Below are positions 20,813 to 31,164 of a DNA stretch of 64,000 nucleotides, in pieces. The stretch is taken from NCBI GenBank assembly GCA_022478985.1, contig JAKSZP010017402.1, forward strand, positions 38,523 to 102,522, read 5' to 3'. Within the stretch, counting starts at the first letter, position 1; the number at the start of each line of letters is the position of its first letter. This DNA comes from Massospora cicadina (taxonomy: Eukaryota; Entomophthoromycota; Entomophthoromycetes; Entomophthorales; Entomophthoraceae). The notes below the pieces were generated by a model. That model was not told the origin of the DNA, searched no databases, and saw only the letters and a program-made list of their open reading frames with translations. The translations under genes were made by a program, and so were the position numbers.

Positions 20813-23503
20813 TTAAACCTTTAGCTTGGCTATTATCTGCAATCCGTGAGGAGCGTCGAGGGTTCTGAGGGGAAGGAGAGGGTGGGGGGCGGAGGACCCA
20901 GTAATCCAGCCTAGGATGTTGCCCCCGCTCTGTTGCAGAGGAAGGACCTGAGGGTGCTCAATGGCGACCTCCGCGGTGTCCCCATTTGATGAGTCTGAGT
21001 CCATATTCACTTCCTCCAACACTGCAAAGGATCCGCGTGAAATGGACTGTGGGGTTGGGGTAGGACTCTTTGAGATGGCACTTCTACCGCAGGCCGCGGG
21101 TTGCCAGTCCATGCTGGTGGGCATAGCTCCATTGGGAGCTGAGGGTTGATGCGATAAATCGCTTGTGGAGGTTGTTGGGGGTTCCGCGGAGCCCTGAGTG
21201 GGGGTGGCTGACGAGGGGCACCCTGTGGGAGATGCATTGCGCTTGGTGAAAGAGGGAGTTGACTCTGGGAGATTGGAGGGGGTGCCCACTGGAAGGGGGC
21301 ATGCGCGCGAAGGTATCCCGTACCAATAGTGGGGTTAGCTGTTTCAACTGCTAGGCGTAAGGCCTCAGGGGACAGGTCTTGAACGGGAACCCATTGTGTG
21401 GGTTGTGGAATTGCTGCTGCGGCCACGTGGGTTCGTTTTTGGTCTGGTTTAAGCCCCTGGGTGGTGGCTAAGAGGGCTTATTTTCGAGCTGTGCAGCCAC
21501 TATACAAGTGTCCAAGGGCGTTACACCATGAACACCGGGGGCGCGCCTGATCAGGGTCGACAAAAAAGATCTCAAGGCATGCCCCAACTACCGCCACATG
21601 ATGAATAACCTCAATGTTGCGGGATACAGTGGTGGAGGGGATGAACGACGCCCTAGCAGTGCGAGCTCTTTGAGTGGGAGCATAGTAAGAGGGGACGCTA
21701 AAGTCCACTGAAAGAACAGACTCAAACTCCATTAAACCACAATGGAGCGCCAGTTTAAGAGAATCAGGATCAACAGTCGTTCGTAGGTAGGAAAAAGTTC
21801 CCATGAAATTTTCTCCAGGTGAGAGCGTGTGCGGGAGATGTGAAGAGATCCACGCGGAATAATGACCTGGAGGGTGGCAGCATGGTCAGCATGGGCAGCT
21901 TCAGTGAAGCCCACATCAGTGTAGTAGCCCTCCACTGATTCATGGATGGTGGTGTTAATTGGGAAATGTCTCCGCGATCGCTGCAAAATATGAGAAGTAA
22001 TACTCCGTATAGAATTCAACAGGGTTATTCCCATAATAAAGGCGAATTGCATGGGAGAGGGTTGAGCGTGGTAGAGCTTTTTGCGCTCTAGTTTCGGCCC
22101 ATTTCTTCTTAATATCAGCAATAAACGCCAAATCACGGGGATCAGCTTTGGGTAGCGTTGGTGCCAGAGGTTTTTGCCACGCCTCAGTGGCTCCTTTGGT
22201 ACGTTTGTGTTTGCTTTGGGCTGCAATCACGGGTTGAGTGTGAGCTGGTGGTTTGGATAAGTTTGCGGAGTTTCCTTGTTGCTGGAATGTTACAGCAGTT
22301 GCTGGTGTCATATTGAATTGAGGGGCGGATTGTTGGGCCTCACTAAATTGGGGAGGCCCATCCAGATTGGAATTAACTCCAGCCAATTGGGAGGAGGGCG
22401 ATGTTTCATCACCATCCTAGTCTATTTGAGTAAATTCAGCCCGAGTATAAGCTGTGATTTCGTGGGCAAAACTCACTGGAAGATTGGTGAATTGGTCGTT
22501 TTCAGAATATGGAGATAAGGTGCCGACTTGAGAAGTGCCGATTATGGGGTTTAAATGGGACGGGTGAGATTGGAACTGGTGTGGAGTTCCAAAATCTGAA
22601 CCATTTGAATCCCCATTGGGAAGAGTAGATTGACCCAATTTGGTGCTTAGTGAACCAGAATGTGCGGCTAATCCAACCTTACATCCGAGGGTTTGGGGGC
22701 CAGGTAATTTTGGGCCTTGCTAAATTGGGGAGGCCCATCTAGATTGGAATTAACTCCAGACAATTGGGAGGAGGGCGATGTTTCATCACCATCCCAATCT
22801 ATTTGGGTAAATTCAGCCCGAGTATTTGCTGTGATTTCGTGGGCAAAGCTCACTGGAAAATTGGTGAATTGGTCGTTTTCAGCATATGGAGATAAAGTGC
22901 CGACTTGAGAAATGCCAATTATGGGATTTAAATGGGACGGGTGAGATTGGAACTGGTGTGAAGTTCCAAAATCCGAACCATTTGAATCCCCATTGGGAAG
23001 AGTAGATTGTCCCAATTTGGTGCTTAGTGAACCAGAATGTGCGGCTAATCCAACCTTACATCTGAGGGTTTGGGGGCCAGGTAGCTGGGTATCGCCCCTC
23101 ATGGGGGAGCCAGAAACACGGCGTCAGCAATAATAGATGGGGCTGAATTAGCTGACACAATGGGGGGAGTGAATGCCTGGATGGGCTGAGTTGCATTCAA
23201 CTGAGCAGGCGCCATTAAAACAGCTTGGGTGATGGCCTCCTTGGTTGGAGGGGGCCCAGCGGGTTGGTGGGAGGAAGCGCACACAGAGCTGTTAGGCGTG
23301 CAGGTTGCAGAAGTGCCATCAGGTGAACTGGCGCTAGTTGAAGTAGCTCCAGGTCGGGGGGTGGTGCCTGCTTTCAAGGCCACTGCATGAGAGCGGGTGA
23401 TTCTGGTTGACCCTGAGGTGGGTAACTGAGGGTTGCTTCGTTTGGGGGTGGTGCTGGCTCGTTTGGCAGAGCCCGCAGGTTCTTTTGCGGGGTTTCCCGC
23501 CAC
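20813..23503 (-). pseudogene. LINE E1 ORF1 with CCHC knuckle
   Basis: ORF1 begins near 23503 (AGNPAKEPAGSAKRAS; the exact ATG is unclear, an ATG at 23505 is out of frame). It has a Ser/Thr/Pro-rich N-terminus, then a segment duplicated in tandem (22331-23085). A more conserved core follows (DIKKKWAETRA, YGNNPVEFYTEYYFSYFA, EGYYTDVGFTEAA), with a CCHC knuckle, CSWCNALGHLYSGC, at about 21530-21490. A Pro-rich tail ends near 20813. At least four frame breaks. ORF1 proteins coat the RNA. Confidence 0.75.
22331..23085 (-). repeat. 377-bp direct tandem duplication inside LINE E1 ORF1
   Basis: The segment at 22331-22707 is repeated at 22708-23085 with an offset of 377 bp and only scattered differences. 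As 377 is not a multiple of three, the duplication itself breaks the frame. One copy also gained a TAG where the other has TGG. It may be strand slippage during reverse transcription or unequal exchange. Confidence 0.9.
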
Positions 23504-23585
23504 ATTTTCTAATAGTTTTTGTAAATCTCTTTAGTGGAGCTAAATTTCAAGGCTGAATTGATTTTTGAAAAGTGAAGCTTAGCAG

Positions 23586-23817
23586 AAGATACTGGGCGCC
23601 TTACTTTGTATGATGGCTGGGATGTTGACGAAGTGACCATCACCGCAGGACACAAGTCCAGGTCAAGGTCAAGCTGGTGGGCCAACTCTAGACTCATAAA
23701 GTTACCCGATACTCCTGTGTCAACCAAGCCCTCACAATACACCAGGTGTGCTCCATTACTAATTCTAATTGGTAACATAAAGCAGGCAGAATTATATTTA
23801 TTGGCAGATAAGGTCAA
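23586..23817 (-). pseudogene. Protease N-terminal part of D
   Basis: It reads NKYNSACFMLPIRISNGAHL, then the retropepsin motif GLVDTGVSGNFMSLELA and QPSYKVRRPVS, where LINE E1 cuts in. The active-site Asp-Thr-Gly is intact. Continues at 17148. Confidence 0.82.
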
Positions 23818-24132
23818 TTATGAGGATAAGGAAGAGATTGCGACTAGATTAAGGGAAAATACAAATCTTGCAATAGGAGCAAATGATTTATAAGCAGGAG
23901 GGCAAAAATAAACTAACATGGGCATAGGGGAAGCATCAGCCTTTAGAATCAATATGGACACTGATCTGGAGCTAAGACCCGAAACCAAGGCCACCATAAC
24001 AGTTTCAGGCATGAAAAACCCTTTTGGGAGAATGGACTGAGTAAACGTTGGATACACTGGGGCAGTGTGGCCATAATAAAACTCCTTTACAACCCTATTC
24101 ATCTGATAAAAGATGACCACTGCTGCACCCAT
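23818..24132 (-). CDS. 104-residue leader ORF of D, function unknown
   Basis: The frame is open from ATG 24132 (MGAAVVIFYQMNRVV) to a stop just before the protease. It starts about 47 bases after the 5' LTR. It lacks capsid, nucleocapsid or zinc-knuckle motifs and is moderately hydrophobic. B has a recognisable relative at 1436 and A an eroded trace at 4250. Position equals that of gag. It could be a vestige of gag, a small accessory protein, or open by chance in conserved leader DNA; conservation in B and D favours one of the first two. Confidence 0.5.
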   Translation of the reverse strand: MGAAVVIFYQMNRVVKEFYYGHTAPVYPTFTQSILPKGFFMPETVMVALVSGLSSRSVSILILKADASPMPMLVYFCPPAYKSFAPIARFVFSLNLVAISSLSS

Positions 24133-24179
24133 CTTAAAAATAAGGGCGGAAATTGTTGAAAGTAATGGATGGTTGATTA

Positions 24180-25526
24180 TTTCAAAAAAGCAGCAAAGTA
24201 AGTTTAGACCAGCCTACCAGTATGGATGCCAAAACACCCAGATGACAAGCTCGAAAGTCAGAGGCACTTCTGCTTGTATGACATTGGGTTTAAACTGAAA
24301 TTGATTTTGCCAGTGAGCGCCAATAGGTCATAAATGTAAAATGAACTCAACAACTAACCAGGCTATCATGGCCCCAGGGCCCAGTTCGTTAGTTGGGAAA
24401 AATTGGATTGGGTTGAGTGTTTGTGTTTCATCATAGAAAAAAAATAAAAATTTGGTAAACGGGATTCTATTAGTTTTATAAAAGAAAATCAACTACTTAC
24501 TTTATCAGTGTGTTATGACTGCTTAAATAGATTATTGATTTGGGGAATAGCTTAGAAAGACTCAGTATCAGGAAGCTTCAAGATTTAACCTAAACTGGCA
24601 AACTTTGAGGCAAAAAAGGGGGTGAACGAATTTAATTTAAAACGACTTTAAAATTGTCAGTGGCGGGCTGAGTCGCTGTCAGTTTCTCCTTGGGTGCCCA
24701 AATTACAATTTTACCATGAATATGATGGTTAGCATAATGGTGTCTCACCCTAAGGATGATGGGAACCTCCTAAGGCTACCCCATGTCAGGGCGGTCCCAA
24801 GAGATTGGAAATGGGTTTGGGATATCCAACCTGCCCACACCTGATCGCTTGGGCATCCATTTAGCCAAATAAGATGCATTGAACAATAGTTATTCGTTAT
24901 GAAGGGAGTTTTAGGCTAGAGTGACTTTTTTGATGACTTGACAATATGGACATTTGTCAAAGAAGGTACATGCCCGTCAGGCTCTGAATCTGATGTGTTT
25001 GAGGTGGATTTTGTACTGGTAACAACATTTCCAATGGCCCAAAGCCATTGGCAAGTTACTCAGAAAGCTCTTTGGAAACATTTTTTTAAGAGGTACATGC
25101 CCATTGGGCTTTGTCTCCAAGGTTTTTTATTAGGTTTTAAACTGATGACAAAATTTTTTAATGTGATACCATTGGCAACTTTTGCTGAGAAATTGATACT
25201 TGATTCCTCATTTACTGAATGTGCGTGCCAATCAGGCTTTGTTGCCAAGGTTTTGAGGCTTTTGGACCTTGATTCTAAGGGCTCGTTGCCCTTGACTTTG
25301 TGAGAACCTTTAGGCTCAAGGGAGTGACAGTTTTTCATTTTTAACGCAAATTTCCTCAATTTGCCATACTGATTCAACAAAGGTAAGTGAAGGGACATGT
25401 GGTGGGATTTTTTAAAGGATAAGCTGTCACAAATTGCTCGTCTACCACATGGGTGAGATCTCCCTGTGAGATGAGGGGGACAGCTGCCCTTCTCAGAATC
25501 TTTTTGGCGGGTAATGGAAATACCAC
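24180..25526 (-). repeat. 5' LTR of D, main part (rest at 31129-31164)
   Basis: It aligns with 12521-13901. The minus-strand start of the LTR is displaced to 31164 by LINE E2, which inserted 36 bp inside the LTR. After removing E2 and one copy of its duplication the LTR is complete. Confidence 0.9.
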
Positions 25527-25803
25527 ACTTTTCTCTCATTGCAATCACTTTTGCAAATTATTCAATTCAAGTCTGAATCTAGTTTGATAATCTCACAGAG
25601 GAGATTAGTCTGCGCCCATGTCAGGGAGCAGTTGGGCAATTAAGGTAAGAGGCACAGGTGGTAGGCCCACGACCTCCAACATTTAAAAACGCCAAGAGAA
25701 ACCAGCGGATTAGACAAAAATTAAAAACTGGCGGTTACTATTTCCCCAGAAATCCTCGCTTGGCAGGCGCGATGTAACCAGTTCTTCAACATGACGCACT
25801 CTC

Positions 25804-25823
25804 TTTTTTTAGTACTATATGGT
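25804..25823 (-). mobile_element. 20-bp micro-insertion: extreme 3' end of an E1-type LINE
   Basis: The 20 bases tttttttagtactatatggt lie between 16-bp direct repeats AACATGACGCACTCTC (25788-25803) and AACACGACGCACTCTC (25824-25839). The insert matches the E1 3' terminus at 17149-17167 with one difference. This is what a target-primed insertion cut off after ~20 bases would leave. Confidence 0.65.
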
Positions 25824-26030
25824 AACACGACGCACTCTCAACCACTCTTGTCAGTGGAATACAGAGTTTGGGTATTCCTGGATATCCAACAAACAGTCCT
25901 GTGGGAAAAATTTTGTGGGGATGTGCACACTTTTTTCCTGACCGCGGTGTACATTGCACCTCATTCCATGTCACGAAGTTAGCTGGATCTCAGTTTCAAA
26001 AACAAGGAGGCAGCAGATGAAGCTGCTGCG

Positions 26031-26799
26031 GTGCGTGTAGAGATTGACCTCCCTGAAGGACAATGGATCATCGAAACCAAGCGCACCAGATGGACAAAAT
26101 CCAACCAATTTTTCCTCATGTTTGACTTTTTGCCCACTACATTCAAGCGTGCCATTCTGGAGCAGCACCTGAAAGAGGGTCTCACCATATATGGCGAAAT
26201 ACAATCCTTTGAGATGCAACGCTTTACACTGATGCCACACCTGTGCACTGGCAAAGCCAGCGGTTCTGACTCCAACTGAGGAGATCGTGAAGGACCTAAC
26301 CCAGATCCCGCACTCCACTTATATTAATATTGAAGGGCATACCACCCACCCTTTCTGGGTAACCGTAAACAGCACACCCCCCATCTGCACCTACTGTGAT
26401 GCATTTGGCCATAAGGCACACGCATGCCGCACCAAGGAGGGCACTACATTCCAAAAGCACCCCTCAGCAGCCATGGCCAGCGGGGAGGCTTACTATGAAC
26501 CAACCACCAATACCAAAGAGGCTTTCCCATGGGGAGCACAAGGCTGCTACCTACAAGTAAAGCCTGTATCCCATCAAGAGCGAAAAAAGGCCAAACAGGC
26601 CCGCAGGGCCGCGGCCAAGGAAGCGGCCAAAGTCGCCTCCACTATCCCACACTCCCAACGCCAGGAGGACATCGAAACCTTCACAGCAGAAGCAACTCAG
26701 GAATCTCTCAACCAATCAGATTGGGAGGCCCAAGCCAAATGGGCCACTCAATCTGAGGATCTGATGGGCGAATCGATCTCACTGGACCTTTGCAACTAA
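26031..26799 (+). pseudogene. LINE E2 ORF1 with CCHC knuckle
   Basis: The first frame reads VRVEIDLPEGQWIIETKRTR and FFLMFDFLPTTFKRAILEQHL. A frameshift near 26280 leads to STYINIEGHTTHPFW and a CCHC knuckle, ICTYCDAFGHKAHAC, at about 26391-26433. An Ala/Lys-rich stretch (QERKKAKQARRAAAKEA) follows; the stop is at 26799. The N-terminus is unclear (before 26031 frames are short). Homologous ORF1 parts occur in E3, E6 and retroposon G. Confidence 0.85.
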
Positions 26800-27067
26800 G
26801 CCCCAATTGAAACTGACTTGGTCTCCAACCTAACTGAAATTTTTTCTGACCTGAATTTTGGTGTACTGAACTCATCTGCACCACAAAAGATTTGGTCAAC
26901 AACGGGGAAACAAAAAAGTGAAGGCAAAAGCCAACGCGAACCTGTCTGCTAAAATTAACAAAACTACTGATAGCGTTGCTGCAAACACCCATGCCGCTGT
27001 GAAGGCCCATGGGGATACAGAGGAGGCTGGTGGGCCCAGATGTCCACCCCCTTGCACCTAAGGTGCG

Positions 27068-28166
27068 ATGGGGGAAGCCTTCACTTTAGGGATGTTGAAT
27101 ATCGCCGGACTCAAGGCCTCACCATCCCAGGCTAGGAAACTGAGTTTTTTACAAAAAAATTACCCGTGGACATCCTGGCCATCCAGGAGTCCCACTGTCC
27201 ATGAGGTTCTGAGGACGCTTGGAAAACCATGCTCCTCCCTTCCCTATCCTTCTGGTCTGAGCACTGTGAATTTCTTGTTCAGAAAAACAATTCTTTAAAT
27301 TTTTATTGTCAGAATCCTTCCTCGATGGCTGAGTCCTCATTAGCACATTTTTGTGGGCCAACATGGCGCACACTATTGTCAACATTTATGCCCTGACCTG
27401 TGCACAAGAGCTCGGGAATTTTTCTCATCAGTAAAATCCCTTTTGCTACCCCCTGACCCTTTTGTAGTTGGCGACATGAACTGTTGGCTAAACACACCCA
27501 TGGACCATTGGCCTTCCTCATCCCACACCCCCCAGAGTCACATAGAACTTTGCGTTCTAAAGGCCACCCTTGGGTTATTAGACGCGCTGCCATGGAAAGC
27601 TCCACTGCTTGAGAACATGATATGCCCTCATGACATGCATTGACCTTATCCTCACGCTGGCGAAATTTTGATCTCATATTTCCCACTTCCACACATCAAA
27701 TTTTTGATTTCTCTGACCACCAGCTAGTCTCAATAACCTACCACTTACCCGTCACAGTGGCTAGAGCTCCGCATTGGTGCAAACTCTGCCCACCCAAAAT
27801 TGCATCGCCAGGATTTTCCACTTGGGTGGAATTAATGACTTTGGCAAAAGAGTTTATTACACCATTTTGTGCAGACTCAATTTCCACATGGTCAGCCTTC
27901 AAAGAGGATACCATCCGCCATGCTCGCCACCTCTCCTCCTGACACTCACGAGCTACATTGGCTGTCATCTCGCGCGCTCTGGCAGAGTTGGCAACCTGGA
28001 GTCCAACATCCTAGACACAGGCTACAGCCCTGCTTGTGGCTGGAAGTGGGCAGAATCAGCCGCACACCTCAACGCGCTTGAAAGGCAACACAAACATTGG
28101 GTTTGTGTTCAGTACAAAGCCAAACACATTATAGAGGGAGGCACATGCACCACGTATTTTTTATAA
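27068..28166 (+). pseudogene. LINE E2 ORF2, AP-like endonuclease and linker
   Basis: It starts with LGMLNIAGLKASPSQARKLS, then a damaged copy of the Gln-Glu motif (DILAIQESHCP in shifted frame near 27170), PDPFVVGDMNCWL and FDFSDHQLVSITYHL (Asp-His). After the EN domain comes a linker ending ALERQHKHWVCVQYKAKHII. Frameshifts near 27170, 27300, 27645 and 27940. Confidence 0.82.
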
Positions 28167-28378
28167 AAATTCTTCGCACTGCACCAGATCTTGGCCTGCA
28201 CACAAATGTGGAGATTTGATGATTCCGTCGTGGATACACTGGCTGAAGTGGCGATCAAAATAAAAGTATTACTCTGAGCTGTACCAATCTGATCCAATTC
28301 AGCTGGCTGAAATGGCGAAATTTCTCGATAGCACTCACATCTGCACCGTTTCCTGATACCTGAAATTAATGAATTTGA

Positions 28379-28669
28379 ATTTTGAATTTTATTCGAATTT
28401 TATTTGAGGTGGGCTGACCTGAGGATGATACCACACCAATTAGGGAAGTGAAAAAATGGGAAAGGAGGATAAAACCCAGAAAACCTCCATGCGCGGCGTA
28501 TGATAAGCCAGGAACTCCATGGACCGCCTTTGCTATTCGCTATCTCAGTTCAGGGCATTGGCGTGCAAAACCAACACAGTCAAAATCGTCCCCTACCCAA
28601 ATTCCATTACCAGGATTGAACTCGGGAGGCAGTGGTAGAGGGTCCATACTCTACCACTGGGGTATCCTC
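28379..28669 (-). mobile_element. tRNA-derived SINE, ~291 bp
   Basis: A perfect 20-bp repeat cctgaaattaatgaatttga flanks it at 28359-28378 and 28670-28689, and LINE E2 coding resumes after it (PEINEFDYS). On the minus strand the head starts GGAGGATACCCCAGTGG. An A-box-like TACCCCAGTGG (28664-28654) and a B-box-like AGTTCAATCCT (28622-28612) are spaced as in tRNA genes. The far end is A/T-rich (aataaaattcgaataaaattc). Head, body, A-rich tail and long duplication are the SINE hallmarks. No second copy was seen in this window, so the family is not proven. Confidence 0.72.
28630..28659 (-). repeat. 11-bp perfect hairpin inside the SINE tRNA-like head
   Basis: CAGTGGTAGAG and CTCTACCACTG face each other over an 8-base loop; outside them GGAGG and CCTCC also pair. 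The D-arm-like half is thus mirrored where an anticodon arm would be, which a normal cloverleaf does not show. The T-arm pairs poorly. Not a working tRNA. Confidence 0.7.
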
Positions 28670-28690
28670 CCTGAAATTAATGAATTTGAT

Positions 28691-30139
28691 TACTCCAAAT
28701 GAACTCTGGTCCGCCATCCGCGGTGTACCAAATCAGAAATGCCCAGCCCTGATGGCAATCTGTATGACTTCTATAAGAAGTATTTCAAATATCTATCCCC
28801 ACTGCTGCTAGCCTCCCTTAACCAGAGCCTTCTGGATACGCGCCTTCTACCAGGAGGGCAAGAGGCCTTCACCATCACACTCTTCAAGAAAGGGGATAAG
28901 ATAGACCTAGCCAACTGGCGCCCCATTTCTTTAAAAAACACGGATACAAAAATTTTAACTAAAATCATGGCTAACCATTTAGGGATTGTAGCGTCTGCCA
29001 CCATCTCCCCAGACAATTCAGTTTTATACCCAGAAGATAAATTTGGGACAACGTGCACTCTGTGGCTAATGCATGCCAGTCCACGGCCTCTGGGGCACTT
29101 GTATTCTTGGACCAACAGAAGGCCTATGATAGAGTAAACTGGGAATACCTCAGGGCCTGCCTCCACCAATTCCGCTTGCCCCCTTGCTTCATCAACTGGG
29201 TAATGCTACTTACGGAATCTGCAACAATGGCAGTGCATGGCTCTGGCTTCCTCACGGAAATAGTCCACTCTCAAAGGGGCCTACGCCAAGGGGACCCCCT
29301 TAGCCCACTCTTATATAACTTCAGCCTTGACCATTACTTCAGAACGTGAATGCCCGCCTCACTGGGGTCCATGTACCAGGCAAGCCCCAGTCAAGATGAT
29401 GGCGTTTGCAGATGATTGTGTGGTCGGGGTGTCTAATGATCAAGATGCACGCGAGCTTGAAGCTCTCATCCAGGAATATTCCTGGGTAAGTAATGCTGCA
29501 CTGAACGCTTCCAAAACCGAAATCATCCTTCTTGGTCAGTATCAAACCTGCTGGGCCCCTGCGACCAGTGCCCAGCCCGGCCCATCTGCTCGCACACATG
29601 CTCGCCTTCCCTACTCACCCCACACCGCCCCACTGGTGCTCCCCTTCGTGCCACGCCCTACCATAGGGCCAGTCCACCATCTGGGCGTGTGGGTGGAGGC
29701 AGGTGGATATGCCTCAGCAGTAATGGAGAGTCATATTATAGACAACGTGACGAAGCGCATCGCCTCCCTCAGAGCCCACCCTACTTCCCTTACCAGCAGG
29801 GTTGTTTTAGCCAACTCTATGCTCCTCTCCAAAGTCTGGTCTGGAGCCCACGCAATTGCCTTCTCCCCAGGATTTTTCAAATCTATGTATGCCCTTCTAC
29901 AAGGGTGGCTATGGTCAGGCCGCCCACCACCAGTGCAGCTTGAGGTCATGTTTGGCCCTCATCGTCATGGTGGCATGGGCCTGCTCGACCTTAAAGCCCA
30001 TGCTACCAAGATCCTGGGCACCTGGATTGCAGCTGTCACCGCCCCTACACTCCCCTCCCAACACTGGTCCCGCGCGGCCCGCTCCAACTTCTCCCGTGCC
30101 CTGGCCTTAACAATCCATCGCACCCTCACTCCTAGATGA
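28691..30139 (+). pseudogene. LINE E2 ORF2, reverse transcriptase
   Basis: Motifs: ELWSAIRGVPNQKCPSPDG, AFTITLFKKGDK, LANWRPISLKNTDTKILTKIM, then in another frame GALVFLDQQKAYDRVNWEYL, QRGLRQGDPLSPLLYNF and, after a shift near 29340, MMAFADDCVVGVSN (FADD at 29405-29416 intact). The thumb follows (GPVHHLGVWVEAGGY, KRIASLRAHPTSLTSRVVLAN) to a stop at 30139. Three frameshifts. Confidence 0.9.
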
Positions 30140-31000
30140 AATATCTGGCTTCTCACCGATTGGCCACAGCTCCTCACGGTACTGAAACCCACTACAAACG
30201 AATCCTCCTCTCCATGTGGAGCACAGAATGGAGAATCTGTATTAATGGACACACAGCCCAGAGAGGCCGCCCCTCTCCTCAGTTCACACAGGAGGTACAG
30301 GGGTTACCCATTCAAGATGGCTTGATCCCCACATGGCCCCATGTCCTATCCAGGGTGGACTACCTGGACATGATGGACATCCCTTATTCCCTTGAGACCC
30401 AGAAGACTTATTGGAAATACGTACACCATCCTCTGTTGCAGCCTCAAATCCGTTCCCATGTGTGGCGCTGCCTGAGGCGGGTATATCATACAGCTGAGCG
30501 CTCTAACGCTTTACACTCATCCCTCGTCGTGTGTGGCCAGTATGGAACGCTGTTCCACCGCCTGGAGAAGTGCCCTACCTCTAAAGTGATATGGCGCGAA
30601 GTTCAACGTCTGCTTGGCCAGGATCAAACACATCCCTTCAGTCTGTCAAGAGATATGTTTGCTATATCCATGGTATCCTCACTTTCACCCTCCCTCCGTG
30701 CTCTGGTGGTCGCAATCGCCATGTAGACTATCCACACGATTGTCTTGGATGCCATCGCAGGCTCCACCCCCACCCTCCCAGAAGCTGTCCACAGATTCCA
30801 GTCCCACTTGGTGGACCACTTCCAGGCGTGGATGTTTGGGTACCTCCCACCGCGTCACCATCAGCTGGTCTCCTCCTGGTTCCCAGTTTGGTTCATCAAA
30901 TCAGACCCTTTCCTCCACACGTGTTCAATTGTGGTTATGGCCCCTTTTCATGTTCCCTCCTCCTCCCCATAGTGGCATTCCTGCTGGCAACAAGAGATAG
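30136..31000 (+). pseudogene. LINE E2 ORF2 C-terminal region
   Basis: It reads ETHYKRILLSMWSTEWRI, TYWKYVHHPLLQPQIRSHVWRCL and a zinc-finger-like VCGQYGTLFHRLEKCP, corresponding to the zf-RVT region of E1. The frame stops at 30726; a shifted frame continues near the 3' end to about 31000. Confidence 0.8.
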
Positions 31001-31164
31001 CATCTCTTCCCTGGAGTGCCTTCCCTGTTACTATGTTTCTTTTTCCTTCGTGTCTACATTCAGAAGTGTTTGTCCCCTGGTCGGCCTTCCCCACAAAAAA
31101 TTAAAATTTAAATTAATGGAAATACCACGCGGTCTAATATGAGGGGTTGCTCCCCTGATATACA

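Larger units (their letters stand above)
17149..23585 (-). mobile_element. Tad-like LINE E1, near full length, GC-rich
   Basis: It is flanked by a perfect 17-bp duplication AAGATACTGGGCGCCTT at 17132-17148 and 23586-23602. The 3' end (left) is a short poly-A preceded by ACCATCTAGTACT. It carries ORF1 with a CCHC knuckle and ORF2 with endonuclease, RT and a C-terminal zinc finger. Damage is light: one frameshift in RT and a few in EN and ORF1, with 548 unbroken codons at the 3' end. Visibly richer in G and C than the LTR elements around it. It is the youngest large element by condition. Confidence 0.95.
25527..31113 (+). mobile_element. Tad-like LINE E2, full length
   Basis: It is flanked by a perfect 15-bp duplication TAATGGAAATACCAC at 25512-25526 and 31114-31128. 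The 5' start equals that of E4. The 3' end is a short A-rich tail (acaaaaaattaaaatttaaat). It contains ORF1 (26031-26799) and ORF2 (about 27068-31000), both broken. It is interrupted by a SINE at 28379-28669 and a 20-bp micro-insertion at 25804. E2 differs clearly from E1 and is close to E3 and E6. Confidence 0.94.
12521..31164 (-). mobile_element. Ty3/gypsy chromovirus D, full length, hosting LINEs E1 and E2
   Basis: The LTRs are 12521-13901 (3' LTR) and 24180-25526 plus 31129-31164 (5' LTR, split by E2). Lengths are 1381 and 1383 bp. Plus-strand termini are TGTCAG...TTACA, i.e. TGTAAGTC...CTGACA on the minus strand. Flanking pentamers are catac (12516-12520) and cacac (31165-31169), one transition apart. 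B's integrase reads through the removed element. Own internal parts: 13902-17148 and 23586-24179. As in A and B there is no gag, only a 104-residue leader ORF before protease. Confidence 0.92.

Noticed and set aside
28601..28670. Functional tRNA gene on the minus strand
   Set aside because: Box motifs are present but the T-arm pairs poorly, the acceptor end is not complementary and the D-arm is mirrored; it is bounded by a 20-bp duplication with an A-rich tail, so a SINE fits better.
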